Shown piece by piece: positions 25,201-32,957 of a stretch of DNA of 64,000 bases. This DNA is from Actinopolymorpha cephalotaxi (GTDB lineage Bacteria > Actinomycetota > Actinomycetes > Propionibacteriales > Actinopolymorphaceae). Below the pieces are notes generated by a model. The model was not told where the DNA came from. It worked only from the letters and a program-made list of their open reading frames with translations, and searched no databases. The DNA is taken from the NCBI RefSeq assembly GCF_013408535.1, contig NZ_JACBZA010000001.1:434001-498000 (forward strand), given 5' to 3'. The translations under genes and the position numbers were made by a program. Position 1 is the stretch's first letter, and the number at the start of each line of letters is the position of its first letter.

Positions 25201-25710
25201 CCCGAGCCGCAGGTAGGTCTGCACCTCACCCGACGGACATCCGGTCGTGGCGATGAGTCCGTCGGCGTGGGCGTGCAGGAGTTCGCGGTCCATCCGCGGC
25301 TTGTAGAAGAAGCCCTCGATCGCCGCCCGTGAGCCCAGCCGGAACAGGTTGTGCATGCCCAGGTTGTTCTCGGCCAGCAGGGTGAGGTGGGTGTACGCGC
25401 CGCCCCCGGACACGTCGTCGCCACCCGCGCCTCCTCCGTCGCCCCACCGCACCCGAGTGCGGTCGCCGCGGTGCGTCTTGGGAGTGAGGTAGGCCTCCAG
25501 CCCCACGATCGGTTTGACCGCGGTGCGCTGCGCGGCCTTGTAGAACTCGTACGCGCCGAAGAGGTAGCCGTGGTCGGTGAGCGCGACCGCCGGCATGCGC
25601 TGCTCCTCGCAGGCCGCGAACAGGTCGCCGACCCGGGCGGCGCCGTCGAGCATGGAGTACTCGGAGTGGACGTGCAGGTGGACGAAGTCGCCGTTTCCCG
25701 AAGCGGGCAT
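22150..25710 (-). CDS. dnaE: DNA polymerase III subunit alpha (DnaE1)
   Basis: 1186 residues, normal for actinobacterial DnaE1. The PHP domain opens the protein ([35 protein letters not shown]; proofreading-type metal ligands present). A Gly/Asp-rich insertion, [13 protein letters not shown], sits near residue 92. The palm carries [19 protein letters not shown] at ~residue 411-429, the catalytic acidic motif, after [50 protein letters not shown] is the fingers/tau-binding region, and the OB fold is in [28 protein letters not shown] (~residue 985). It replicates the chromosome. Its 3' end abuts the antitoxin-like stub. Confidence 0.97.
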   Translation of the reverse strand: [1186 protein letters not shown]

Positions 25711-25857
25711 GGGCTCCCCTCAGCCGGAACTGCCAGACGAGGCCGACGAGGCTACCGCTCCGTGCGGGATCCGAACCCCGGACACTCCGCCCGATCGTGG
25801 CGCGGGACGACCCCGGACCGGTCCCGGCCACCACGTAAAGGATCTAGGCTTTCCGGG

Positions 25858-26242
25858 GTGGCGAACAACCGACTGGTCATCCTCGTCAACGGGTTGCCCG
25901 GCGCCGGGAAGTCGACGTTGGCGTACCCGCTCGCACGTGAGCTCGGAGTCCCGCTGTTCGGCAAGGACCTGATCAAGGAGACCTGGGCCGACGTGCTCGG
26001 CTCCCACCCGCCGGACGAATGACCGCAGCGCGAATGGAACGCGCTCTTCGGTGCCGCCGCCAGCCAGACCATGTGGAACCTGCTCGCCCTGTCACCCTGC
26101 GGCGGGGTCGTGGACAGCCCACTGCCACGCAGATCACGGCGGCACGTGGTCGATAGGTCCGGTACGCGTGGACACTGCCCGGGAGGTCGACGTCGCCGAG
26201 GTCGCCGACTGGTGCCGTACTCAGTTCGCCAACGGGAATTAG
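25858..26242 (+). pseudogene. P-loop AAA-type small kinase, broken by stop and deletion/frameshift
   Basis: From GTG 25858 (leaderless arrangement, TAGGCT at 25845-25850) the frame encodes VILVNGLPGAGKSTLAYPLARELGVPLFGKDLIKETWADVL, a clear Walker A kinase of the chloramphenicol-phosphotransferase/zeta-like group. A TGA at 26020-26022 interrupts it, yet the same frame continues with recognisable kinase sequence (REWNALFGAAASQTMWNLLA, then PCGGVVDSPLP). The usual C-terminal strand and helix (GPVRVDTAREVDVAEVADWC) then appear in another frame, ending at 26242. The central ~80 residues of a normal member are missing. The gene has therefore at least one nonsense change and one frame-shifting deletion. 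Confidence 0.72.
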
Positions 26243-26252
26243 CCGCGTCTCG

Positions 26253-26342
26253 ATGCAGCATGACGTATGGCGCACGATCCTCGGAAATCAGGAAGAGGTC
26301 GTCGACCTGTTTCGTCGGTTCGGTGAAAGTCGGCTGAACTAG
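26253..26342 (+). other. 29-codon ORF, possible gene fragment
   Basis: ATG 26253 to TAG 26342 encodes MQHDVWRTILGNQEEVVDLF and RRFGESRLN. The composition looks protein-like, and lies just after the broken kinase. There is no ribosome-binding site and I recognise no family. It may be the C-terminal scrap of another decayed gene; the region up to rpmB at 26410 holds nothing else. Confidence 0.25.
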
Positions 26343-26409
26343 TTGCGGGAGTTAGTGCATTTCAAGCCTCGACCGAAATTCGAAGGGGAGAGGAACGTAC
26401 GCCAAGCGA

Positions 26410-26625
26410 TCAGCGGCGTTCGACCTTGCCGGCCTTGATGCAGGAGGTGCACACGTTCAGTCGCGTGGGCTTGCCGTCGACCACCGCGTGCACAGTCTGG
26501 ATGTTGGGTTTGAACTGACGACGCGAACGGCCCTTGACCTTCCGCTTCAACGCTCGGTGTCCCAGCCGTGCAACCTTGTTTCCGAACGCTGGGCGCTTGT
26601 CACAGATATCGCACACGCCAGCCAT
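26410..26625 (-). CDS. rpmB: 50S ribosomal protein L28
   Basis: 71 residues from the ATG at 26625, with AGGAGA upstream; the frame is open 20 codons further 5' but that part is not conserved. MAGVCDICDKRPAFGNKVARLGHR and LNVCTSCIKAGKV give the L28 fold with both CxxC pairs, the zinc-binding (C+) form. It binds 23S rRNA in the large subunit. Actinobacteria often have more than one L28; this copy is not near recG or other ribosomal genes, so it may be a paralogue. It follows two decayed genes. Confidence 0.95.
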   Translation of the reverse strand: MAGVCDICDKRPAFGNKVARLGHRALKRKVKGRSRRQFKPNIQTVHAVVDGKPTRLNVCTSCIKAGKVERR

Positions 26626-26767
26626 GGCGGATCTCCTGAGTGGGTCGCCGGAATTCAATGCCGCGTTGCGGTCGAAGATCAGCACGCGGCTCGGCGAGCG
26701 TAACCAGGCATGTGTTTCCCAGCAACGGAATTAGAACGTCGCAGCACCGCGATGGTCTTCGGCTCGG

Positions 26768-27937
26768 CTATTCAAGCGCATCCAGGAGTGTCCGGCACAC
26801 CTGGCGAACCTGAACGCGGTTGACGGCGATGTACCGCTGGTCGTCGACCTCCACCAGTCCCGCATCTCGCAGGGCGGCGACCTGGCGGGACACGGTGCTC
26901 TGGTGAACCCCCACTGCGTCGACGAGTTGCGCCATGGTGAGCGGCCCGTCGTCGAGGAGTTGCAGCACGATCGCCAGCCGGGTCCGGTCGCCGAGAGCGC
27001 GCATCGCGGGGGCGAGCGAGCCGAGCCTTCCGACGGAGATGCCTGACCGTCGACGTCGCGACGGCCTCGCCGCGCTGTCGTCGGCGCCGGCGTCAGGACC
27101 CGGTTCGTACGCCGGGCTGTACAGAACCCAGATGTCGTCCTCGTCCCGCACCAGGGACAGGCTTCTGCCAAGTCCCGGGCACGGCATCAGCGTGACCCGG
27201 CGAGCCTGGTCGGCCGCCTCGGCGTACTCCGCTTCGGGTCGCAGGCCCGTGACGACGCTGATCCACTGCGCGCCGCCACAACCGGGTGGAGGTGGGCCGG
27301 CCGCGGTCTGGGCACGCAGGGCAGGCAGTTGTTCGCGCCAGGCGTCTTCGAGCCAGAGCTCCCAGATCGCGTCCAGCAACTCCAGCAGGGTGTCGCGCAC
27401 CGAGGCGGGGTCGAGGAGTTCGGCCGAACGCCTGGCGGCGCGGGGCACCGGCCAGGACTCGAGTACGGCGGTGACATCTCGTCGAAGCGCGGCACGGGTT
27501 CCCCGCACCTCCGCCGCGTCGCGCGGTGAGTGCTGCGCGGTGTCACCGGCATCGGCGGGCTGGTCGTAGGCGAGACAGGCGTACGCGCCGAACTCGACCA
27601 GCCCGAGCACGCGGGCGTCGTCCAGGCCCGCCAGCCACCGGCGCAGCGCGGGCCAGGAGGTGTGGCCCTTGTGCTCGGATGGAAGCTGCGCGAGGAGTAC
27701 GTCGCGAAGGACCGTGCCGTGGGCGAGCACGGCACGGACCGGATGGCTCGCCCGCACCAGGTCGGCCGGCAACTGGCCGGCCACCAGGCTCGGATCGGAC
27801 GTCGGAGTCGTCAGGCCGGCCAGCGCGTAGTCGACCAGCACCATGGCGGTCGGCATCGCGACGGCCAGCGTGGGGGAGGCGATCTCCAGTCGGGGTGCCG
27901 GACAGGCCTGCGCGAAGACTGGCAACGAGTCGGGCAT
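26768..27937 (-). CDS. ArsR-type HTH regulator with large N-terminal domain (DUF5937-like)
   Basis: 389 residues from the ATG at 27937; an upstream ATG at 27961-27963 region is less likely because it would cover the operator repeats. The last ~75 residues are an ArsR winged helix: APAMRALGDRTRLAIVLQLLDDGPLTMAQLVDAVGVHQSTVSRQVAALRDAGLVEVDDQRYIAVNR. The N-terminal ~290 residues are helical and alpha/beta (SWPALRRWLAGLDDARVLGLVEFG) and probably sense a ligand or protein partner. No ArsR metal-site cysteines are seen next to the recognition helix. Divergent from the glyoxalase-like gene across three 7-base repeats. Confidence 0.82.
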   Translation of the reverse strand: MPDSLPVFAQACPAPRLEIASPTLAVAMPTAMVLVDYALAGLTTPTSDPSLVAGQLPADLVRASHPVRAVLAHGTVLRDVLLAQLPSEHKGHTSWPALRRWLAGLDDARVLGLVEFGAYACLAYDQPADAGDTAQHSPRDAAEVRGTRAALRRDVTAVLESWPVPRAARRSAELLDPASVRDTLLELLDAIWELWLEDAWREQLPALRAQTAAGPPPPGCGGAQWISVVTGLRPEAEYAEAADQARRVTLMPCPGLGRSLSLVRDEDDIWVLYSPAYEPGPDAGADDSAARPSRRRRSGISVGRLGSLAPAMRALGDRTRLAIVLQLLDDGPLTMAQLVDAVGVHQSTVSRQVAALRDAGLVEVDDQRYIAVNRVQVRQVCRTLLDALE

Positions 27938-27947
27938 CTGCTTAGTA

Positions 27948-27968
27948 TGTGCATTGCGCATGACGCAT
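27948..27968. promoter_or_regulatory. three tandem heptamers, probable operator of the ArsR-type regulator
   Basis: TGTGCAT, TGCGCAT and GACGCAT lie end to end at 27948-27968, all sharing NNNGCAT. They fill the gap just upstream of the regulator start (27937) and 34 bases before the glyoxalase start (28003). This is a plausible binding site for control of both genes. Confidence 0.45.
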
Positions 27969-28002
27969 GCAACCGAGACGTCCACGGAAGGCGAGGATCG
28001 CG

Positions 28003-28368
28003 ATGAGCACGGTGGCGTTCACGGGACGGAGCATCTTCTGTGCCGATGTCGAGAAGTCGGCGAGGTTCTACGAGCGGACACTCGGTTTCGTACGGCGGTC
28101 CGACGACGACGGTGACATCACCCTGGCGGTTCCCGTCGGCGACTCCTCGGCAACTGTCAACTTCCTCTTGCACCGCGGCGACGACCCCCAGCCGGCCGAT
28201 CTCGGCTCCTTCGAGACCGACGACGTCGACGCGCTGGTCGACCAGGTGCGTGCGGCCGGCTGCGAGATCACCGCCGAGCCGGCCGACGCGCCATGGGGCG
28301 TACGCGAGGCAGGTTTCCGCGACCCGGACGGCAACGAGTTCTACGTCACCGCCCGGGTGAAGGGCTGA
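28003..28368 (+). CDS. VOC (glyoxalase/dioxygenase) superfamily protein
   Basis: 121 residues from the ATG at 28003. GRSIFCADVEKSARFYERTLGFVRR opens the first beta-alpha-beta-beta-beta module and WGVREAGFRDPDGNEFYVT closes the second, with the conserved DPDGN-(E/X) turn. Such small proteins bind a metal or an antibiotic, or act as lyases; the metal ligands are not complete enough to choose. It is divergent from the ArsR-type regulator and probably its target. Confidence 0.85.
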   Translation: MSTVAFTGRSIFCADVEKSARFYERTLGFVRRSDDDGDITLAVPVGDSSATVNFLLHRGDDPQPADLGSFETDDVDALVDQVRAAGCEITAEPADAPWGVREAGFRDPDGNEFYVTARVKG

Positions 28369-28369
28369 A

Positions 28370-29113
28370 CTACCGCACGTCCACGTAGTCGCCGGCCACA
28401 GTCACCGCGGCGGTGGTGGCGGTGCCCGGGAAGTACCAACGCCAGGTGCCGTCAACCGACGCGGTGACCCTGGTCCACAGACCGCCGCCAGTTCCGCTGA
28501 TCACGGTCTTGACCGTCTTGTACGTCGAGGTGCCGCTCTTGCGGAACTGCAGCGCCACGGTCTGCTTGGTGTAGCCGGCGTAGTGGCCGGTGTCCCAGTT
28601 CGCCCGCTTGAGGGTGCCGGCGACGGTGATGAGCTTGCCCTTCGTCACCGGCTCGGGCGAGGCGTTGACGGTGAGACTGCCGGCCCGCTTCAGCGAGAAG
28701 TGACCGACTCGCTCGTCATACGCGTAGTCGCCGTCGTTGGCGTCCAGCCAGGCGCCGACGTACCACGTGCCTGCATTCTCGTTGTACAGGTCCACTCGAG
28801 GGTCGATGGTGTAGCTGGCAGTGCACGAGGTGGCGCTCTGACAGTGAGTGCCGTCCTTGAAGAAGTACCCGCCCGGTCCGGTCAGGTCGGTGTCAACCGA
28901 CATCAGTCCAGAGTCGTCGCGTCCGCGGACGGTGACGTTGAACGTCTTGGCGTACGTCGTACCGATGACGACGCTCTTCCCGCCGTTCACCGTCACGCCG
29001 GTGATCTCGGTGTCGCCGTAGACCGAGGCGTTGGCGGCCGGAGCGGACAGCCCGGCGAGTCCGACGACGGCCGCGGTGGCAGCGAGCATGGCAGCAGCGC
29101 GTTTGCGCATCAT
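28370..29113 (-). CDS. secreted Ig-like domain protein of unknown function
   Basis: 247 residues from the ATG at 29113, with AGGGGA 6 bases upstream. Signal peptide: KRAAAMLAATAAVVGLAGLSAPAANA. The mature protein is beta-rich: an N-terminal module with a probable disulphide (CQSATSC), YDERVGHFSLKRAGSLTVNASPEPVTKGKLITVAGTLKRA, an actinobacterial Ig-like repeat seen in secreted calcium-binding or surface proteins, and a C-terminal TWRWYFPGT segment. The role is unknown. A TACAGT at 29183-29178 could be its -10 box. Its stop is one base from the glyoxalase stop (convergent). Confidence 0.8.
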   Translation of the reverse strand: MMRKRAAAMLAATAAVVGLAGLSAPAANASVYGDTEITGVTVNGGKSVVIGTTYAKTFNVTVRGRDDSGLMSVDTDLTGPGGYFFKDGTHCQSATSCTASYTIDPRVDLYNENAGTWYVGAWLDANDGDYAYDERVGHFSLKRAGSLTVNASPEPVTKGKLITVAGTLKRANWDTGHYAGYTKQTVALQFRKSGTSTYKTVKTVISGTGGGLWTRVTASVDGTWRWYFPGTATTAAVTVAGDYVDVR

Positions 29114-29235
29114 GTGAGTTCCCCTTGGAGAAGAAGCGCGGCTGTGCCCGATCGTTCGGCGGCGCTTCGGCGAGGTCACTGTAGTCGTTCACCGCACCTG
29201 GAAACACCGCCGAACCCGACGCTGCCGGGCAGCTT

Positions 29236-29346
29236 TCACGCTTTCTTTACGGGGGAAACCGGCGTTTGACGCTGCCGTTGCGTTTGGCGAGTTCGGAGTG
29301 CTTCGTCAGCCCGGACGTACGATGCTTCGGGCGTTGTGGTGTTCAT
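29236..29346 (-). CDS. possible 36-residue protein coupled to the hydrolase gene
   Basis: An ATG at 29346 overlaps the hydrolase stop as ATGA and the frame runs 36 codons (MNTTTPEASYVRADEALRT, then a basic QTQRQRQ tail) to 29236. The overlap suggests coupling, but no family is recognised and the frame could be chance. Confidence 0.25.
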   Translation of the reverse strand: MNTTTPEASYVRADEALRTRQTQRQRQTPVSPVKKA

Positions 29347-30032
29347 GGTTCGAGGTAGCCGACCAGGGTGTCCGCCAGTTCCTTGGGGTGGCTGAGCATC
29401 GCGCAGTGACACCCGGGCAGCTCGTCCGGAGTGATCCCCAGGCGTTCGGGCACCAGGCGGCGGAAGAAGTCGGCGGGAAAGAGGTGGTCGTCGCCGAAGA
29501 GCACGAACCTCGTCGGCACGTCGGGCCACTTCGGCAGTGGCCAGGGTTGACGGCCCGCGGCGGAGGACTCGTCGCGCCCACGCCCCAGCGCCTCCTCGGC
29601 AAGCGGGCGGGAAACTCCGTTGTAGAAAAGGACGTACAGGTCGTCGCTGCCCGTGAGACCGCCGTCAAGGTCCGCTTGCTTCGCCGCCGCCTCGGCGTAC
29701 CCGGTGTTGGCCCACCAGTCGTTCGGAGGCTCGCCGGGGGAGGGGACCATCCCGGCCATCAGGACCAGCAGATCTGCCTGGAGCCGGTCGGCGACAAGGG
29801 GGGCGGTGAAGCCGCCGTAGGAGTGGCCGACCACCACCAGGTCCCGTCGGTCCCGCAGGTCACCGACCGCCGCTAGGACGGCGCCGGCGAACGCGTCGAG
29901 GTCCGCGGAGTCGTCCTCGCACGGCAGGTCGGGAGCGACCGTGTCGTGGCCGCGTGCCCGGAGTTCGGCCTCCACCAGATGCCAGGCCCACCCGACGTCT
30001 CCGCCACCGTGGATCAACACGAAGGTCGCCAT
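29343..30032 (-). CDS. alpha/beta-hydrolase (EstC / salicylate esterase-like)
   Basis: 229 residues from the ATG at 30032. FVLIHGGGDVGWAWHLVEAELRARGHDTVAPDLP is the classical start of plant methylesterase/EstC-like hydrolases. The elbow is LVVVGHSYGGFTAPL (GHSYG, ~residue 66-72), the acid probably in FVLFGDDHLFP and the histidine in LPGCHCAMLSHP. It probably cleaves small esters; the substrate is unknown. It is separated by 97 bases from the inositol-monophosphatase-like gene upstream. Confidence 0.87.
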   Translation of the reverse strand: MATFVLIHGGGDVGWAWHLVEAELRARGHDTVAPDLPCEDDSADLDAFAGAVLAAVGDLRDRRDLVVVGHSYGGFTAPLVADRLQADLLVLMAGMVPSPGEPPNDWWANTGYAEAAAKQADLDGGLTGSDDLYVLFYNGVSRPLAEEALGRGRDESSAAGRQPWPLPKWPDVPTRFVLFGDDHLFPADFFRRLVPERLGITPDELPGCHCAMLSHPKELADTLVGYLEP

Positions 30033-30129
30033 CTTCGGCAGACCACCTCTCCTGCTCGGCCGTTGTCGTCCCGGGGTAGACCGTCGCCCGCCCGCGAACT
30101 CATCGGTCCGGCCAGAAGTCGCGTACCAG

Positions 30130-30984
30130 CTAGTGATCGACTCCGGCGGCCGCGAGCAGGGCCAGCAGCTCGTCCCGGACGGCCGGCGTCGCCGCGATGG
30201 TCCGCTCGGAGTCCAGGTCGTGCTGGCTGCCGTCGATGTCGACGACAGAGGCGCCGGCCTCGCGGGCGATGATCACACCGGCCGCCATGTCCCACGGTTT
30301 GTTGCTCAGCAGGACGCAGGCGTCCAGGCGGCCGGCCGCCGTCCACGCCAGGTCGGTGGCCGCCGAACCGAGCATCCGGATCCGCTCGACCCGATGGGCG
30401 AGTTGCTCGACCATCGCCAGCCGGAGGGGGTTCTGCCGCCGGGCCGCCGCGCCCGTGGCGAAGTCCCCGACCGCGACGAAGGCACGCTCCAGGCTGGTTG
30501 CCGTACCGGCGTGGATGGGCTCGCCGTTGAGGAACGCACCACCGCCGCGCACCGCGTGGTAGCGCTCGTCCAGAAACGGCAGGTCGATCACGCCGAGGAC
30601 CGGGCGCCTGCGGTGGACCAGCCCGAGCGACGTACCGCACATGGGCACGCCGTGGATGAGGTTGGATGTACCGTCCACGGGGTCCAGCGCCCAGAACGGC
30701 TGCTCGTCGAGGCTCGGGTCGGTCGCGGGCAGCTCCGAGCGGTCGCCGCCGGCCGCTCCGGAACCCTCCTCCTCGCCGAGGAAGCCGAACCGTGGAGTGC
30801 GTTCGCGGAGGTACGCCCGGAGCTCGCGTTCGACGGCGAAGTCGAGGTTGGAGGCGAAGTCCCGGTCGCTCTTCTGGGTCACCGAGGTGAGGGACACCCC
30901 GGACTCGCCGCGCAGTGTGCGCCGGGCGATGTCCGCGGCGCCGAGGGCGACGTTCAGGAGTTCGTCCAGGTCCACCCCGACCAC
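30130..30984 (-). CDS. inositol monophosphatase family protein
   Basis: 284 residues from the GTG at 30984, with AGGAGGA 6 bases upstream. Metal-site motifs are complete: FLGEEEG (~residue 68-74), WALDPVDGTSNLIHG (~residue 98-112) and NKPWDMAAGVIIAREAG (~residue 228-244). The family removes phosphate from inositol monophosphate, histidinol phosphate (HisN) or similar sugars; the specificity is not readable. No pathway neighbours are adjacent. Confidence 0.9.
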   Translation of the reverse strand: MVGVDLDELLNVALGAADIARRTLRGESGVSLTSVTQKSDRDFASNLDFAVERELRAYLRERTPRFGFLGEEEGSGAAGGDRSELPATDPSLDEQPFWALDPVDGTSNLIHGVPMCGTSLGLVHRRRPVLGVIDLPFLDERYHAVRGGGAFLNGEPIHAGTATSLERAFVAVGDFATGAAARRQNPLRLAMVEQLAHRVERIRMLGSAATDLAWTAAGRLDACVLLSNKPWDMAAGVIIAREAGASVVDIDGSQHDLDSERTIAATPAVRDELLALLAAAGVDH

Positions 30985-31145
30985 AGCTGTCCTCCTGCTG
31001 ATCGCTCACGCTGGGCGTGCGTACGCCGACGTCGGTCGAGGTTACGCGAGCACACCGGCCGGCCATGCGGCGGCGTTGTCCGCCTACCCGCTCCGTAGGC
31101 GATCCAGACCGGGGCGCCAAGGGCCAGGGCCAGACGGGCCCCGGC

Positions 31146-31517
31146 TCAGCCGGGGTCGACGATCTCGGGGGCGTAGATGGTGCCGAGGGGTTCCGGACCG
31201 ATGTACTGCTGGCAGTTGCACTGCCGCGCCTCGAACTGCACGGGCTTGCGCTCGGCGTCCCAGGTGACCGGGGTCTGCACCTGCTCGTGGCACTTGCCAG
31301 TGGCCCGGTCGTGCTTGGCGAGGTGGTGGGTGCAGCCGCAGATGGGTTGTGGAGGTTGGTCGGCGGCCTGCCGGGCGAGAGTACGGCGGGTGGTCTCCTG
31401 CTCGAGTTCGAGCCGGCGCGTGTGGCGGGTCTTCAGCGCCTTCCGGGTGGTGTCCACGATCCAGCTGGCACCGCCGAGCCATAGGAAGATGAGAAGGATC
31501 CACATCCAGTTGCTCAC
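31146..31517 (-). CDS. single-pass membrane protein with Cys/His-rich tail
   Basis: 123 residues from the GTG at 31517. One membrane helix (WMWILLIFLWLGGASWIV) is followed by a basic coiled-coil-like stretch (TRRLELEQETTRRTLARQ) and a tail with CGCTHHLAKHDRATGKCHE and CNCQQYIGPEP, whose Cys/His pattern could bind zinc. The tail probably faces the cytoplasm. I do not recognise the family. It is downstream of LtrA on the same strand, 67 bases apart. Confidence 0.7.
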   Translation of the reverse strand: MSNWMWILLIFLWLGGASWIVDTTRKALKTRHTRRLELEQETTRRTLARQAADQPPQPICGCTHHLAKHDRATGKCHEQVQTPVTWDAERKPVQFEARQCNCQQYIGPEPLGTIYAPEIVDPG

Positions 31518-31584
31518 AGGGCACCCCCGAGGTCGTACGCCGCCCAAGCATCGCACCCGGCTCCGAACCGCGGCAAGGTGACTT

Positions 31585-32796
31585 TCACTGCGCAGGCGTG
31601 CTCGTACGTTGCCGGACGGTCGTCACCGCGACGGCCAGCACGCACACGGCCGCGATGGCCGCGATCACGAACGCCGGGCCGGTCAGCGTCGACGCGAGCG
31701 GCAGCAGCAGGACGAGGCCGGCGCCGACGAGAGTCACCGCGGGGTGGACGACCTGACGGGGCGCCGGCGCGATCGGCGCGTGCGCCGCCGTCAGCAGTAC
31801 GAGGAACACGCCGACCGGGATGGCCACGGCGTAACACAGCGTCGGCGACGACACGTGCGACGCCCCGGCGTGGTGCCCGGTCCGCGCGACCACGACCTCC
31901 AGCCCCGCGCCGAGAGCGGCGAGCGCCGCGAAGATGAAGTAGTGGCCGTACCCCCACAGGTAGGACTGCTCGCGGTTGCGGCTGAGGCCCTCGCCCGCTG
32001 GCTGGAGGAAGTAGAGCCACCACAGCGCGAAGAGCAGGACGAGCCCGGACACGGAGACCGTCACGAGTGAGCCGTTCACACCGCCCTTGATCGCCGTGGC
32101 GACGCCGACTGAGGTGGCGAGCACGCTCTCCCCGAGCAGGATGATCGTGAAAAGGCCATAGCGTTCGGCGATGTGGTGCGGGTGCCAGGTCGTGGACACG
32201 GCCCGCTCCGCCACGACCGGCACCGTGAGCTCCAGCACGACGAGAACGACGAAGACCGGTAGCAGCAGGCCCTTGGGGAGTACCCCGGCCTCGGCGAGGA
32301 GGAGGCGGAGCACCCAGCCCACCTGCACGATCGAGATCCCGGCGGCATACCGGAAAGCCGTTCCACGACTTCCCGGATCCTCGATTCCCGCCCGCAGCCA
32401 CTGGGCGACGAGGCCCACTCGCATGATCAGGTACCCGAGTGTCACCGCGGCGAGGTTGCCGTCGTTCACCGCCGCGGGCACCCCCGCCGCGAGCACGAGG
32501 ACCCCGGCCATCTGCACCAGCGTCAGGAGCCGGTACGTCACGTCGTCGGTGTCGTAGGACGAGGCGAACCAGGTGAAGTTCATCCACGCCCACCAGATCG
32601 CGAAGAACACCTCCAGGAACGGCGTGATCTCCGCGACCGCGTGCCCCGCCTCGATGCCGTGGGCGAGTTGGGCCACGATGCTCGCGACCGCGACCACGAA
32701 CGTGAGGTCGAACAGCAGCTCGAGCTGGCTCGAGGCGCGGTGCGGCTCGTCGACCGGCCGCGCGGTCATGCGGACGTGGATCCGGATCTCGCTCAA
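31585..32796 (-). CDS. low temperature requirement protein A (LtrA) family membrane protein
   Basis: 403 residues with about twelve membrane segments. The signature is at the start: SSQLELLFDLTFVVAVASIVAQLAHG, then FFAIWWAWMNFTWFASSYDTDDVTYRLLTLVQMAGVL, and later HIAERYGLFTIILLGESVLA, all typical of PF06772. LtrA was named from a Listeria locus for low-temperature growth; the biochemical role is unknown. It is divergent from the DUF4333-like gene. Confidence 0.9.
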   Translation of the reverse strand: MSEIRIHVRMTARPVDEPHRASSQLELLFDLTFVVAVASIVAQLAHGIEAGHAVAEITPFLEVFFAIWWAWMNFTWFASSYDTDDVTYRLLTLVQMAGVLVLAAGVPAAVNDGNLAAVTLGYLIMRVGLVAQWLRAGIEDPGSRGTAFRYAAGISIVQVGWVLRLLLAEAGVLPKGLLLPVFVVLVVLELTVPVVAERAVSTTWHPHHIAERYGLFTIILLGESVLATSVGVATAIKGGVNGSLVTVSVSGLVLLFALWWLYFLQPAGEGLSRNREQSYLWGYGHYFIFAALAALGAGLEVVVARTGHHAGASHVSSPTLCYAVAIPVGVFLVLLTAAHAPIAPAPRQVVHPAVTLVGAGLVLLLPLASTLTGPAFVIAAIAAVCVLAVAVTTVRQRTSTPAQ

Positions 32797-32957
32797 CCTG
32801 CGTTTCCGTCCTGCTCACCGAGTGTCTGGGCGTACGTACCGGCACGATCCCGGTCTGGCCGAAATGGCCAACCTGGGAGATCGTCCCGCCGGTCCGGCCG
32901 GCCGGGGCCTAGCGTTCGGCCACGCACCATGGAAACCCCGAAGGCGAGCGCGGTCTG

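Noticed and set aside
26051-26242. Separate 63-residue gene after the broken kinase
   Set aside because: Only its second half looks coding, and that half matches the C-terminal part of the kinase family, so it belongs to the pseudogene.
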